Source: Kiritimatiellales bacterium (GTDB lineage: Bacteria > Verrucomicrobiota > Kiritimatiellia > Kiritimatiellales > Pontiellaceae). From it: a stretch of DNA of 7,785 bases. Where the stretch lies: NCBI GenBank assembly GCA_021734595.1, contig JAIPIO010000188.1, positions 1 to 7,785 of the forward strand. Reading direction: 5' to 3'. This document shows positions 1 through 6,586 of the stretch, piece by piece. Under the pieces are notes generated by a model. That model ran no database searches, was not told the origin of the DNA, and saw nothing but the letters and a program-made list of their open reading frames with translations. The translations under genes and the position numbers were made by a program. Within the stretch, counting starts at the first letter, position 1, and each line of letters starts with the position of its first letter.

Positions 1-1
1 T

Positions 2-2254
2 GTAGCCGGGACCATCGGTGCTGCTGCCGTTCCGGGCGCCTCCGAGAGTGTGGTTCTGCATACGACCACCGCCTCGGGCGGGGCGAATGACCGCAGGGAC
101 ACGATCAAGCTGAATGCCGACCGGGAGGCCACCAGTATCGAGGTTCTGCCTGGAGCCGGTTTCGACGCCAATTTTGATGTGGACGAGTCGGATCTATTCG
201 TCATTAAACGTGGATCGACCACGCCACGAACCTTGACGTTGCACGGCACCCGGCCCATTTACTTCCGCAATGATGGAACCGAAGTCGGTCGAACGCTGCG
301 CTTCGATGCCTTAGGATCAACCGGTGCGAACGGTGACGCTGATTTGGTCTTTGCCGGTACCGGCGATGCAACCATCACCATCGAGGGCACCACCGACGTG
401 ATCGAGGTCTCTTATGATATTATCGACGGCATCTCCTCCAACGCCGCACGACTCATCAAAGATGGTGCGGGCCTGCTGGTACTCAACACTCCGCGTACGA
501 ATACCTACAGCGGTGATTGGCAGATTGACCAGGGGGAGCTTCGAATCGGTGACGGCACCGTCCGCGGAAACATTGGCTCCGGCAATGTCCAGGTGAACGG
601 CGGCACCTTGGCGCTGAACCGTTCCAACGGAGTGTCTGTTTCCAATCCAATGGACCTGCACGACGGTTCCATGATTCTTGCCCGGCTTGGGGGTAATACG
701 ATTTCCGGTGAGGTGATGATGAATGCAACTAAGGGCATGACCGTAACACTGGAGGCGGCCTTCGGCACGACGCTGGACCTGCTCCCAGGCAATGCAATTG
801 AATTGGATGATACCACCCTCCTCCTTCTGGGAGATGGGGAAGGGGCCATCGGAAAATCGCTCGCTCTCGATGGAAAGAATGCGACCATCATCAAGGATGG
901 CTCAGGCATCTGGTCCTTGTCCAACCCCGACAACAATTGGAGTGCCGGGGGGGTCATGATCGGCAACGGTGTGCTGAAGCTTGGCGGCGACGAAGTCATC
1001 CCGCACGGCACAGGTAAAGGTGCCGTGACTATTGAATCCGCCGGGACGCTGGATCTTGCGGGTCACACCGAGCGCATAAACGATCTGTTGGGCAACGGCA
1101 CGGTCGACAACACCAGTGGAGAGTCCGCGGTGCTGAAACTTGGAGCCGCCAGCGCCGCGGGAACGTTTGATGGAATGATTCAGAATAGCGGCTCCCCGCT
1201 TACCCTGCACAAAGTAAATGGCGGAATAAACACCCTCGGCGGCAGCAATACCTTTTCAGGTGGAGTCGCGATATTCAATGGCGTGCTTAAACTGGGCAAC
1301 AAATATGCGCTCGGAGCCGCGAATCTGCTGACCATGAAAAACGACAGCACAGGTACACTGCAGCTGGATCGGTACTTCCCCACGTTTGCAGGATTGGTGA
1401 GCGACGGTACGGTCGGCGATTCCGTCATCGAAAACTCGCACGCAGCAAACACCGCGATTCTGAACGTAGACGTGGCCAGCGGTCAACGGCATGTCTATCG
1501 GGACACACTGCGTGACGGGGGTGCCGCCCCGTTGCGGTTGGTGAAAAAAGGCCCGGGAACACAAGTGCTCGATACCGCTGCGAACACCGAGTTGAGCTGT
1601 TCCGGGAACACAACGATTCAGGATGGCACGCTGGTTATGAACGCGATCTTCACTGGCGGCGGCAGCTTCACGGTTTGGAGCGCCGGCACGTTGGCCGGAA
1701 ACGGCGCAATCAACACGACCGTCACGGTCAACGGCACCGTCGCGCCCGGCGATGAACTGGGAACCTTGACCGTCAATGGCGATTTGGATTTGAATGGAAC
1801 CTATCGGTGTCAGATTGCAGGCGACAGTGTCGACCAATTGGCCGTCGGCGGGAATCTGGATATATCTTCAGCCATCTTGAAAGTCGAAGAGGTCTCCAGC
1901 CCGGGCAAACCGGTGTACATCATCGCGACCTATGGCAGCTTGACCGGCGACAGTTTTACATCAGTTGTTAATCTGCCGACCGGTTACGAGGTGGATACAG
2001 CGTACAACGGTAATCAGATTGCATTGGTTAAGCGTCCCGTCATGGACATCAGCCAGGAGGCGGAACAAGGCGCCATTATCAACTGGGAGGGCCATAGCAA
2101 CTCAACCTATTCCCTGCTGTTCAAGAGTAACCTATTCGATTCGATCTGGATGCCGATAGCGGCGTACACCAATCTGCCCGGCCTGCCGGATATATCTGTT
2201 ACTAATCCGGTTCCCGGAAAATCACGGGGTTTTTTCCTTATGCAGATGGATTGA
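2..2254 (+). CDS. PATR-repeat (autotransporter-associated beta-strand) surface/exported protein, 5' partial
   Basis: The frame is open to the left edge, so the true start and any signal peptide lie outside the window; the GTG at 50 has no claim to be the start. Numbering from the codon at 2, 750 residues are visible. They are rich in Gly, Asn, Thr and Asp, as in a right-handed beta-helix or solenoid. Four copies resemble the PATR motif (K-x-G-x-G, then TYSG or TFSG, then GxLxLG) near residues 151-183, 295-328, 400-432 and 511-546, interleaved with GTLxL units. Residues 576-607 (APGDELGTLTVNGDLDLNG) form the usual closing module. Residues about 679-750 look like a small C-terminal domain (YSLLFKSNLFDSIW) common at the ends of PVC-phylum exported proteins. 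There is no C-terminal beta-barrel and no PEP-CTERM anchor. Likely role: extracellular or cell-surface structural or adhesive protein; substrate unknown. The next gene is convergent. Confidence 0.85.
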   Translation, partial: VAGTIGAAAVPGASESVVLHTTTASGGANDRRDTIKLNADREATSIEVLPGAGFDANFDVDESDLFVIKRGSTTPRTLTLHGTRPIYFRNDGTEVGRTLRFDALGSTGANGDADLVFAGTGDATITIEGTTDVIEVSYDIIDGISSNAARLIKDGAGLLVLNTPRTNTYSGDWQIDQGELRIGDGTVRGNIGSGNVQVNGGTLALNRSNGVSVSNPMDLHDGSMILARLGGNTISGEVMMNATKGMTVTLEAAFGTTLDLLPGNAIELDDTTLLLLGDGEGAIGKSLALDGKNATIIKDGSGIWSLSNPDNNWSAGGVMIGNGVLKLGGDEVIPHGTGKGAVTIESAGTLDLAGHTERINDLLGNGTVDNTSGESAVLKLGAASAAGTFDGMIQNSGSPLTLHKVNGGINTLGGSNTFSGGVAIFNGVLKLGNKYALGAANLLTMKNDSTGTLQLDRYFPTFAGLVSDGTVGDSVIENSHAANTAILNVDVASGQRHVYRDTLRDGGAAPLRLVKKGPGTQVLDTAANTELSCSGNTTIQDGTLVMNAIFTGGGSFTVWSAGTLAGNGAINTTVTVNGTVAPGDELGTLTVNGDLDLNGTYRCQIAGDSVDQLAVGGNLDISSAILKVEEVSSPGKPVYIIATYGSLTGDSFTSVVNLPTGYEVDTAYNGNQIALVKRPVMDISQEAEQGAIINWEGHSNSTYSLLFKSNLFDSIWMPIAAYTNLPGLPDISVTNPVPGKSRGFFLMQMD
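452..550 (+). repeat. PATR repeat 1
   Basis: This encodes a canonical unit: KDGAGLLVL, then NTYSGDW, then GELRIG. It is the best match of the four to the autotransporter-associated beta-strand pattern. Confidence 0.7.
884..985 (+). repeat. PATR repeat 2
   Basis: This encodes IIKDGSGIWSLS, then NNWSAGG, then GNGVLKLG. The usual TYSG is replaced by NWSAG. It starts 144 codons after repeat 1. Confidence 0.65.
1199..1297 (+). repeat. PATR repeat 3
   Basis: This encodes LTLHKVNGGINTLGG, then NTFSGGVAI, then GVLKLG. It starts 105 codons after repeat 2 and shares the GVLKLG ending with it. Confidence 0.65.
1532..1639 (+). repeat. PATR repeat 4 (diverged)
   Basis: This encodes LVKKGPGTQVLDTAAN, then CSGNTTIQDGTLVM. 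The TYSG core is changed to SCSGN. It starts 111 codons after repeat 3 and leads into the closing GDELGTLTVNGDL module. Confidence 0.55.
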
Positions 2255-2308
2255 GCAATGTCGGCTGTTTTTTCACTGGTTGGAAAATGGAGTAATGGCC
2301 TCGGAGGA
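2255..2308. other. Convergent intergenic gap without an obvious terminator
   Basis: These 54 bases separate two facing stop codons. By eye I find a T6 run near 2269 but no stem before it that would make a convincing intrinsic terminator on either strand. Confidence 0.5.
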
Positions 2309-5300
2309 TTATTTCATGCAGGCAACCGATCCATCATTCAATGAGATGAAGAGCCGGCCGTTGGCGGCGATGAGGCCGTCGAATACAGGTACGGCATCCA
2401 AGTTTGTTTTCATCACCGGGGCGCCGTCGGTCTTATTGACGGCATAGAGCAGCCCACCCTTTTTGCCTAGGAACGTTTCCGTAGCGTTTTTCAGTGGAGG
2501 GGAAAGATCATAGTTGTCCGTGACGAGCGTTTCTACCAGTTCGCGCGTCTTCACGGTATCGATTTTTTCCGGTCCCGCCATGAACAGCGTGTCTCCGGCG
2601 AGAACAAGGCCGAAAACATGGAGCGGTATTTCCCGGTTCCACTTCTGCGTGACATGCCTAGGTTTACCTTCCCGTTTGAGATCGGATTCCTTCGGTTTCT
2701 TGCTGGCGGCCACCAACGCTGCTTTTTTGATGGTTTCGTAGCCTTCCTGATAGCCGTAGGTTTTTTTCTCGTCGCAAACCATGATCCGTGCATTTGGGTA
2801 CAGGCCGATGGCCAGCACGTTTCCCTTGCGACCGCCAAACATGTGTTTTCCGTAGATCCAATAGGAAAGATCCCACCAGGAATCATCCAGAAAGCCCATG
2901 GAACTGAACAGATGCGCCGGAAACTCGTTTTGAATCTCCAATTCCGGATTGAATGTCACGGCACGCATCCAGATGCGCTCTCCGTCGCTGGAAAGAACGT
3001 CGGGCAACACGCCTGGCATTTCCATGCTTTTGTTTTTGCCGATGGGGAACGTCTTGTACAGCTCAATGGTGTCGCCGGTTTCAGGATTCCGGCTGTAGAA
3101 CGTTTTGTTCAGGAGCGGCAGCCCAGTGAAGAGATCAAGTTTTCCCATGCGCACGCCGCCATCGACGTAGGAGGAGCGGCCTGCGGAAAAAAAGACGGCG
3201 CCGTCCTGCACCATTACACTGCCGTGTACTGGCCAAACGGATTCAACGCGGCCATTGTCGACCATGTTTTCATCGCCGGGTGCGGCCCGGTAGCGCCAGG
3301 CCAGCTGGCCCTTGGCGTAGTCCAGTGCATAGATCCATCCATCGCGGCAGCCAAACACTGCCAAGCCCCCGGCAATGGTCGGGGGGGAATCGATTCGTGC
3401 GCCCGCAATATGTTTGTACAGTACTTTTCCTGTATCTATGTCGAGCACATAGAGCGTGTGTTCATCGATGGAGGCGACAAACAGATTGCCATCGGCCACG
3501 ACCGGTTGCGTAAGCCGTCCGCCGAGATCCGTCCTCCATGCCTGCTTCAACGTATTTGGTACAGTCGTTGCCCCGCCGCCGCTTCTCAAGTTGTCGTGCC
3601 GGAACGTGGGCCAGTTGTCAGACGACAGGGAACGGGAACCAGGAGTCTGCTTTCCGTAGGCCAGTCCTTTTTCCAAAGGATGGGAATCCTTTTTCGGAGA
3701 GGGACGTTTCGGGGCCAGGGCATGAAACCCGGTCAGCTTGCTTTCGATGTAGCATCCGCATTGTTCAGGGGGCAGGTAGAGGAGTCCGTTGCAAGGCAGC
3801 ACGCCGTATTTGCAATTGCCGCGAATCCAGTCGTGGAGCGTGACTTTTCCGGTATCCAAATTGGTGAATTCCACGCCGGTACGACTGCCAAGGATAAAGT
3901 TGCTTGTCGCCTTGTCGCGGTAGCAGCGATGATGGTGCTGGGTGGGAAAATTTTCGTCGAGCGGCGTCTCGCGCAGCACCTTGCCGGTAAGTGGGTCGTG
4001 GGCTTCCCGATATTCGTGTATTTGGCGCTGCAAATTCTTTCCGAACCATAATTCGTCGTCGCGGCGGAAAACATCCGTCGGTTCGCGGCAGCCTTCCGCA
4101 CACGGGGCCTCCCAGAGTTTTTTTCCGGTGGCAGCCGAAAACGCCACAATGTTGCCGGTGCTGAATCCGCCCGATGCATACTGGGTTTTCCCGGTTTTCT
4201 GGTTCGGTCCGCTTTGCCGGTCCGCGGAGACCACGATATCCTCGAAGGCCACCAAGGTGGGCGACGACCATCCCGGCCGAAGGTAATCCGACGGGCGCGC
4301 GCTTTTCCAGACGGTCTTGCCCGTTCGTTTGTCAAGGCACACCACATTTTCCGGATTCTGGAAATAAAGACATGATTTTTTTGCGGCCAGAGTCGTCGGC
4401 ATCAGACCCTCCGTGTCCGCATCGCATTTCGTCCACAAGACTTTTCCGCTTTTTTCATGGATGGCCATAACCCGTTTTTGGAGCGGTTCAACATGGCGGT
4501 AGGCCATCTCCAGACGGTTAATCTCGCTGGCCTCCGCCGTATTGATGGACAAGTAGAGAATGCCATCCTCGTGAATGATGTCTTCTGTCTTTTCCGTGCC
4601 TGCGTAGGTTTGTACGGTTTCCCCTGTTGAGACATCCAGTGCCGAGACCGGGCCGAGGATGCTGAGCGTGGCGAATACCACATCGTCTGCCGCCACCAAT
4701 CGACGGTGCAGGTCGGCGGGAAAACTGTTCCGATCCTTGACATAGTACGGCTGCCAGGAACTCAAAGGGCGCCGCCAAAGCTCCAGGCCGTTGAAGGCGT
4801 CGCGGGCGACCAGCGCCCAGCGGCTTGGCAGGGTTTCGGGCAGGGCCGTAGGGCCGGTGTCCTCGATGGAAAACAACCGGCCCGCGCAGGAAACCATGAC
4901 ATTGACCGAGGTTAAGTGCTTATGGCTTCTTGAATGTTTAAGAGAGCCGATCCATTGAATATGATGGGGGGAAGCCACCACTGAGTCACTCGACATGACG
5001 TGACCGTCCGGGCCGTGCAGATAGTGGGTCCAGTCGTCGATTTCAGGCGGCACCGTTTTGGTGAACATGCTCCATCCGGGGATATCCGTTTTGGAGGAAA
5101 CAAGTTGCGGCGAGTTGACCGTTTGGAATGAGTTGCCCGCGATCATCACAACACCGCGCGGAGCCAGCACTCTGGCGATCTCGTGGGCTTTTAGGTTTTG
5201 GCCGGATGAAACCACCATGAGATTAACCAGTCCGTCCACATAGGGCAGATCCTTTCCGTTAAAGTGACTGACAGCAACTTGACCAGAAAGGCCAAGGGAC

Positions 5301-5602
5301 TGAAGGTGCTTCCGCGCCGCAGCTACATGGAGTGGATCGGGATCGATCGCGTGTACAAGGAAAGAGGAGGTGGTACGCAGGTCTGCTGACAGGGTTCCAT
5401 CGCCACACCCAACGTGGACCAGCAACCCGCCATTGATCCTGGATGCTTCAATGAGACTGCGGGCATCTATTTCCGTCGTTTTGGCCTTTCCTGGGACAGC
5501 TGAAAGCACCAGTGCCGACAAGCAAATCATCAAGGTAATACCCGATACCGGCTTCCATGATTTTATGGTGGAAAAACAGTGTGAAATAATGTTCCTTGCC
5601 AT
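2309..5602 (-). CDS. Exported PQQ-like beta-propeller protein with N-terminal methyltransferase-like domain
   Basis: The protein has 1097 residues. The ATG at 5602 follows a GGAAGGA ribosome site by 7 bases. Residues 1-40 look like a signal peptide: basic start, hydrophobic core LMICLSALVLSAV, probable cut near GKA-K. Residues about 50-160 resemble a class I SAM methyltransferase: motif I LLVHVGCGDG (60-69), acidic loop AIDPDP (85-90), then EIARVLAPRGVVMI (141-154). Residues about 205-628 and 660-1095 are two PQQ-like propellers with repeated blade ends such as SGKVLW (385-390), TGKTVW (427-432), TGKKLW (492-497) and TGKVLY (724-729). The second opens with NWPTFRHDNLRSG (663-675), a frequent start of such propellers. 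No CxxCH haem site and no adjacent Cys pair of quinoprotein dehydrogenases is present, so an electron-transfer enzyme is unlikely. Chimeras of this kind are, from memory, found in PVC bacteria; their function is unknown to me. The gene is divergent from the SGNH gene. Confidence 0.88.
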   Translation of the reverse strand: MARNIISHCFSTIKSWKPVSGITLMICLSALVLSAVPGKAKTTEIDARSLIEASRINGGLLVHVGCGDGTLSADLRTTSSFLVHAIDPDPLHVAAARKHLQSLGLSGQVAVSHFNGKDLPYVDGLVNLMVVSSGQNLKAHEIARVLAPRGVVMIAGNSFQTVNSPQLVSSKTDIPGWSMFTKTVPPEIDDWTHYLHGPDGHVMSSDSVVASPHHIQWIGSLKHSRSHKHLTSVNVMVSCAGRLFSIEDTGPTALPETLPSRWALVARDAFNGLELWRRPLSSWQPYYVKDRNSFPADLHRRLVAADDVVFATLSILGPVSALDVSTGETVQTYAGTEKTEDIIHEDGILYLSINTAEASEINRLEMAYRHVEPLQKRVMAIHEKSGKVLWTKCDADTEGLMPTTLAAKKSCLYFQNPENVVCLDKRTGKTVWKSARPSDYLRPGWSSPTLVAFEDIVVSADRQSGPNQKTGKTQYASGGFSTGNIVAFSAATGKKLWEAPCAEGCREPTDVFRRDDELWFGKNLQRQIHEYREAHDPLTGKVLRETPLDENFPTQHHHRCYRDKATSNFILGSRTGVEFTNLDTGKVTLHDWIRGNCKYGVLPCNGLLYLPPEQCGCYIESKLTGFHALAPKRPSPKKDSHPLEKGLAYGKQTPGSRSLSSDNWPTFRHDNLRSGGGATTVPNTLKQAWRTDLGGRLTQPVVADGNLFVASIDEHTLYVLDIDTGKVLYKHIAGARIDSPPTIAGGLAVFGCRDGWIYALDYAKGQLAWRYRAAPGDENMVDNGRVESVWPVHGSVMVQDGAVFFSAGRSSYVDGGVRMGKLDLFTGLPLLNKTFYSRNPETGDTIELYKTFPIGKNKSMEMPGVLPDVLSSDGERIWMRAVTFNPELEIQNEFPAHLFSSMGFLDDSWWDLSYWIYGKHMFGGRKGNVLAIGLYPNARIMVCDEKKTYGYQEGYETIKKAALVAASKKPKESDLKREGKPRHVTQKWNREIPLHVFGLVLAGDTLFMAGPEKIDTVKTRELVETLVTDNYDLSPPLKNATETFLGKKGGLLYAVNKTDGAPVMKTNLDAVPVFDGLIAANGRLFISLNDGSVACMK
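5123..5455 (-). other. Class I SAM methyltransferase-like domain inside the propeller protein
   Basis: This covers roughly codons 50-160. The glycine-rich motif VGCGDG, the acidic residue after the second strand (AIDPDP), the strand DGLVNLMVVS (123-132) and the post-motif LAPRGVVMI (146-154) follow the order of a Rossmann methyltransferase. No catalytic substrate motif could be assigned. Confidence 0.7.
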
Positions 5603-5609
5603 ATCCGAT

Positions 5610-5616
5610 TCCTTCC
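5610..5616 (-). promoter_or_regulatory. Ribosome binding site of the propeller gene
   Basis: GGAAGGA on the minus strand, 7 bases before the ATG at 5602. It supports this start and therefore the signal peptide. Confidence 0.75.
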
Positions 5617-5663
5617 AGTGGATGTTGCCTTGATATATTGCTTATGTTTCACAGAGGATGGAC

Positions 5664-5677
5664 TGCATTGCAATGCA
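5664..5677. promoter_or_regulatory. Perfect 14-bp palindrome, candidate operator
   Basis: TGCATTGCAATGCA equals its own reverse complement and lies between two divergent genes, 62 bases from one start and 103 from the other. Such placement suits a shared regulator site. The centre is GC, not the CG typical of LacI-type operators, so the regulator family is open. Confidence 0.4.
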
Positions 5678-5721
5678 TATCTTTCCGCACTTCGACCCGT
5701 TGGACACGATGGATGAAGTAT

Positions 5722-5754
5722 GATACGTTAAAACTGTTTGTTTATGCACGTATC
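5722..5754. repeat. Spaced inverted repeat upstream of the SGNH gene
   Basis: GATACGT (5722-5728) and ACGTATC (5748-5754) are exact reverse complements separated by 19 bases. It could be a pair of half-sites or a 5'-leader hairpin; chance is also possible at 7 bp. Confidence 0.35.
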
Positions 5755-5765
5755 GAAACTGAATC

Positions 5766-5770
5766 GGAGA
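5766..5770 (+). promoter_or_regulatory. Ribosome binding site of the SGNH hydrolase gene
   Basis: GGAGA sits 9 bases before the ATG at 5780. It decides the start: the longer frame from 5738 has no such site and would bury the signal peptide. Confidence 0.65.
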
Positions 5771-5779
5771 GCATCAAAA

Positions 5780-6472
5780 ATGAAAATGATTTATACATTC
5801 CTCGCGTTGAGCTTATGGGGCTGGAATTGTTTCGCTCAGGGATCAGGAAACTATCCCGATCCAGCACGTTTCGAAAAAGCGATCCAGCAGTTTGAAGAGA
5901 GTGATCGCCAGAATCCTCCGCCACAGGGAGCTATTCTCTGCATCGGCAGTTCGAGCATGCGCGGGTGGCACGAGACCCTCAAAGAGGATCTCGCTCCGTT
6001 GACTGTTATCCCGCGTGGTTTCGGCGGCAGTACCATGAATGATCTACTGCACTTTTCCGATCGGGTTGTGTTGCCGTACAAGCCGCGCGCCATTGTCGTC
6101 TACGAGGGCGACAACGATGTCGCCAAAGGGGTTTCGCCTGAAAAAATTCTGGAGACAGCCCGCTTATTCATCGCGAAGGTGCACGGCGAGCTGCCGAAGT
6201 GCCGCATCTACTTTCTAGCAATCAAACCCAGTATCAAGCGCTGGGAAATGTGGCCGACCATGAAGAAGGCCAATGCATTGATCGAGGCCATGTGCCGACA
6301 GGATGAACGGTTGACCTTTGTGGATATCACCGCGCCCATGCTCAACGGGGCAGGGGTTCCCAAGCCTGGAATCTTCAAGCAGGACAAGCTGCACATGAAC
6401 CGCGACGGCTACATCCTCTGGCGCGACGTACTCAAGCCCATCCTTCATATGCGGGAGCGTGCTATTGAGTAA
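5780..6472 (+). CDS. Secreted SGNH/GDSL-type hydrolase (probable esterase)
   Basis: The protein has 230 residues, with ATG at 5780 chosen over the in-frame ATG at 5738 because of the GGAGA site and because MKMIYTFLALSLWGWNCFA is then an N-terminal signal peptide, cut near CFA-Q. The Cys is not in a lipobox. SGNH blocks appear in order: block I ILCIGSSSMRGW with probable nucleophile Ser58 (GSS in place of GDS); block II RGFGGSTMNDL with an oxyanion Gly at about 82-83; block III GDNDV with Asn112; block V DKLHMNRDGY with Asp202 and His205. The full triad and oxyanion set is therefore present. Family knowledge suggests an extracytoplasmic esterase, often a deacetylase acting on decorated polysaccharides; the exact substrate cannot be read from sequence. 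It lies upstream of the IclR-sulfatase pair on the same strand with a 114-base gap. Confidence 0.88.
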   Translation: MKMIYTFLALSLWGWNCFAQGSGNYPDPARFEKAIQQFEESDRQNPPPQGAILCIGSSSMRGWHETLKEDLAPLTVIPRGFGGSTMNDLLHFSDRVVLPYKPRAIVVYEGDNDVAKGVSPEKILETARLFIAKVHGELPKCRIYFLAIKPSIKRWEMWPTMKKANALIEAMCRQDERLTFVDITAPMLNGAGVPKPGIFKQDKLHMNRDGYILWRDVLKPILHMRERAIE

Positions 6473-6473
6473 A

Positions 6474-6490
6474 AGGCAGGCGTCCTGTCT
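6474..6490 (+). terminator. Weak hairpin just after the SGNH stop
   Basis: A 7-bp stem (6474-6480 with 6484-6490, one G-T wobble) closes on a 3-base loop directly after the stop codon. It lacks a following T run, so it is at best a weak or Rho-assisted terminator or an mRNA 3'-end structure. Confidence 0.3.
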
Positions 6491-6500
6491 GTCGTGATTC

Positions 6501-6529
6501 TTCCGCAGGCAGCCGCGGAAATATTCCGC
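6501..6529. repeat. TTCCGC / GCGGAA / TTCCGC overlapping inverted repeats
   Basis: TTCCGC (6501-6506), GCGGAA (6515-6520) and TTCCGC (6524-6529). The middle copy can pair with either neighbour, giving loops of 8 or 3 bases. The pairings are mutually exclusive in RNA. The block ends at the candidate -35 of the iclR promoter. Confidence 0.45.
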
Positions 6530-6558
6530 TTGATCCGTGTCCGCTTTAATAGTAGAAC
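6530..6558 (+). promoter_or_regulatory. Candidate sigma-70-type promoter of iclR-sulfatase
   Basis: TTGATC (6530-6535) and TAGAAC (6553-6558) are spaced by 17 bases; each matches 4 of 6 consensus positions. The predicted start of transcription would be near 6565, giving a leader of about 20 bases before the ATG at 6587. Confidence 0.4.
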
Positions 6559-6571
6559 GTCGTTCTATTAT
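6549..6571. promoter_or_regulatory. Palindromic operator candidate upstream of the IclR gene
   Basis: The core TAGAACGTCGTTCTA (6553-6567) is a perfect 7+1+7 palindrome, and pairing extends to 10 of 11 positions on each side over 6549-6571. It lies 15 bases before the IclR start and covers the candidate -10. IclR-family regulators bind short palindromes and often repress their own gene, so autoregulation is the natural reading. Confidence 0.65.
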
Positions 6572-6575
6572 GTAA

Positions 6576-6582
6576 AGGTGGG
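6576..6582 (+). promoter_or_regulatory. Ribosome binding site of the IclR gene
   Basis: AGGTGGG ends 4 bases before the ATG at 6587. It decides this start over the ATT/ATG frames further upstream, which would place the palindrome inside the coding region. Confidence 0.7.
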
Positions 6583-6586
6583 AACC

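Larger units (their letters stand above)
5603..5779. promoter_or_regulatory. Divergent intergenic/promoter region
   Basis: This region must hold the 5' signals of the propeller gene (-) and the SGNH hydrolase gene (+). TATGAT at 5719-5724 is a fair -10 for the plus strand, but no -35 stands at the right distance. On the minus strand an AT-rich stretch (5631-5642) is a possible -10. A 14-bp palindrome and a spaced inverted repeat lie inside and are listed separately. I could not place either promoter with confidence. Confidence 0.5.

Noticed and set aside
501..505. Cys-x-x-x-Cys and Cys-x-Cys pairs in the propeller protein (residues 501/505 and 615/617) as a haem or PQQ-dehydrogenase disulfide signature
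   Set aside because: Coordinates here are residue numbers. Neither pair has the His of CxxCH nor the adjacent Cys-Cys of quinoprotein dehydrogenases.
1256..1837. A 193-codon minus-strand frame inside the PATR gene
   Set aside because: The plus-strand frame carries clear repeat motifs across the same bases; the antisense product is Cys/Arg/Gln-rich without recognisable features.
2216..2237. Possible hairpin GGAAAA/TTTTCC at the end of the PATR gene as a terminator
   Set aside because: The stem is short, AT-rich and inside the coding region, with no following T run; not a credible intrinsic terminator.
3096..3110. A second copy of the TAGAACG half-site followed by TGTTC
   Set aside because: It lies within the propeller coding sequence (FYSRN codons), has a wrong spacer and an imperfect second arm, so chance is the simplest explanation.
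2618..4051. A 477-codon open frame on the plus strand opposite the propeller gene
   Set aside because: It is antisense to a well-recognised protein with propeller repeats, shows no family motif, and is explained by codon bias of the real gene in a GC-rich genome.
5738..5779. A 14-residue extension of the SGNH hydrolase
   Set aside because: No ribosome site precedes 5738, and the extra charged residues would displace a normal signal peptide.
6494..6586. An N-terminal extension of the IclR protein
   Set aside because: It would contain the palindrome, the candidate promoter and the ribosome site, and does not resemble the family N-terminus, which begins shortly before LERGLSIL.
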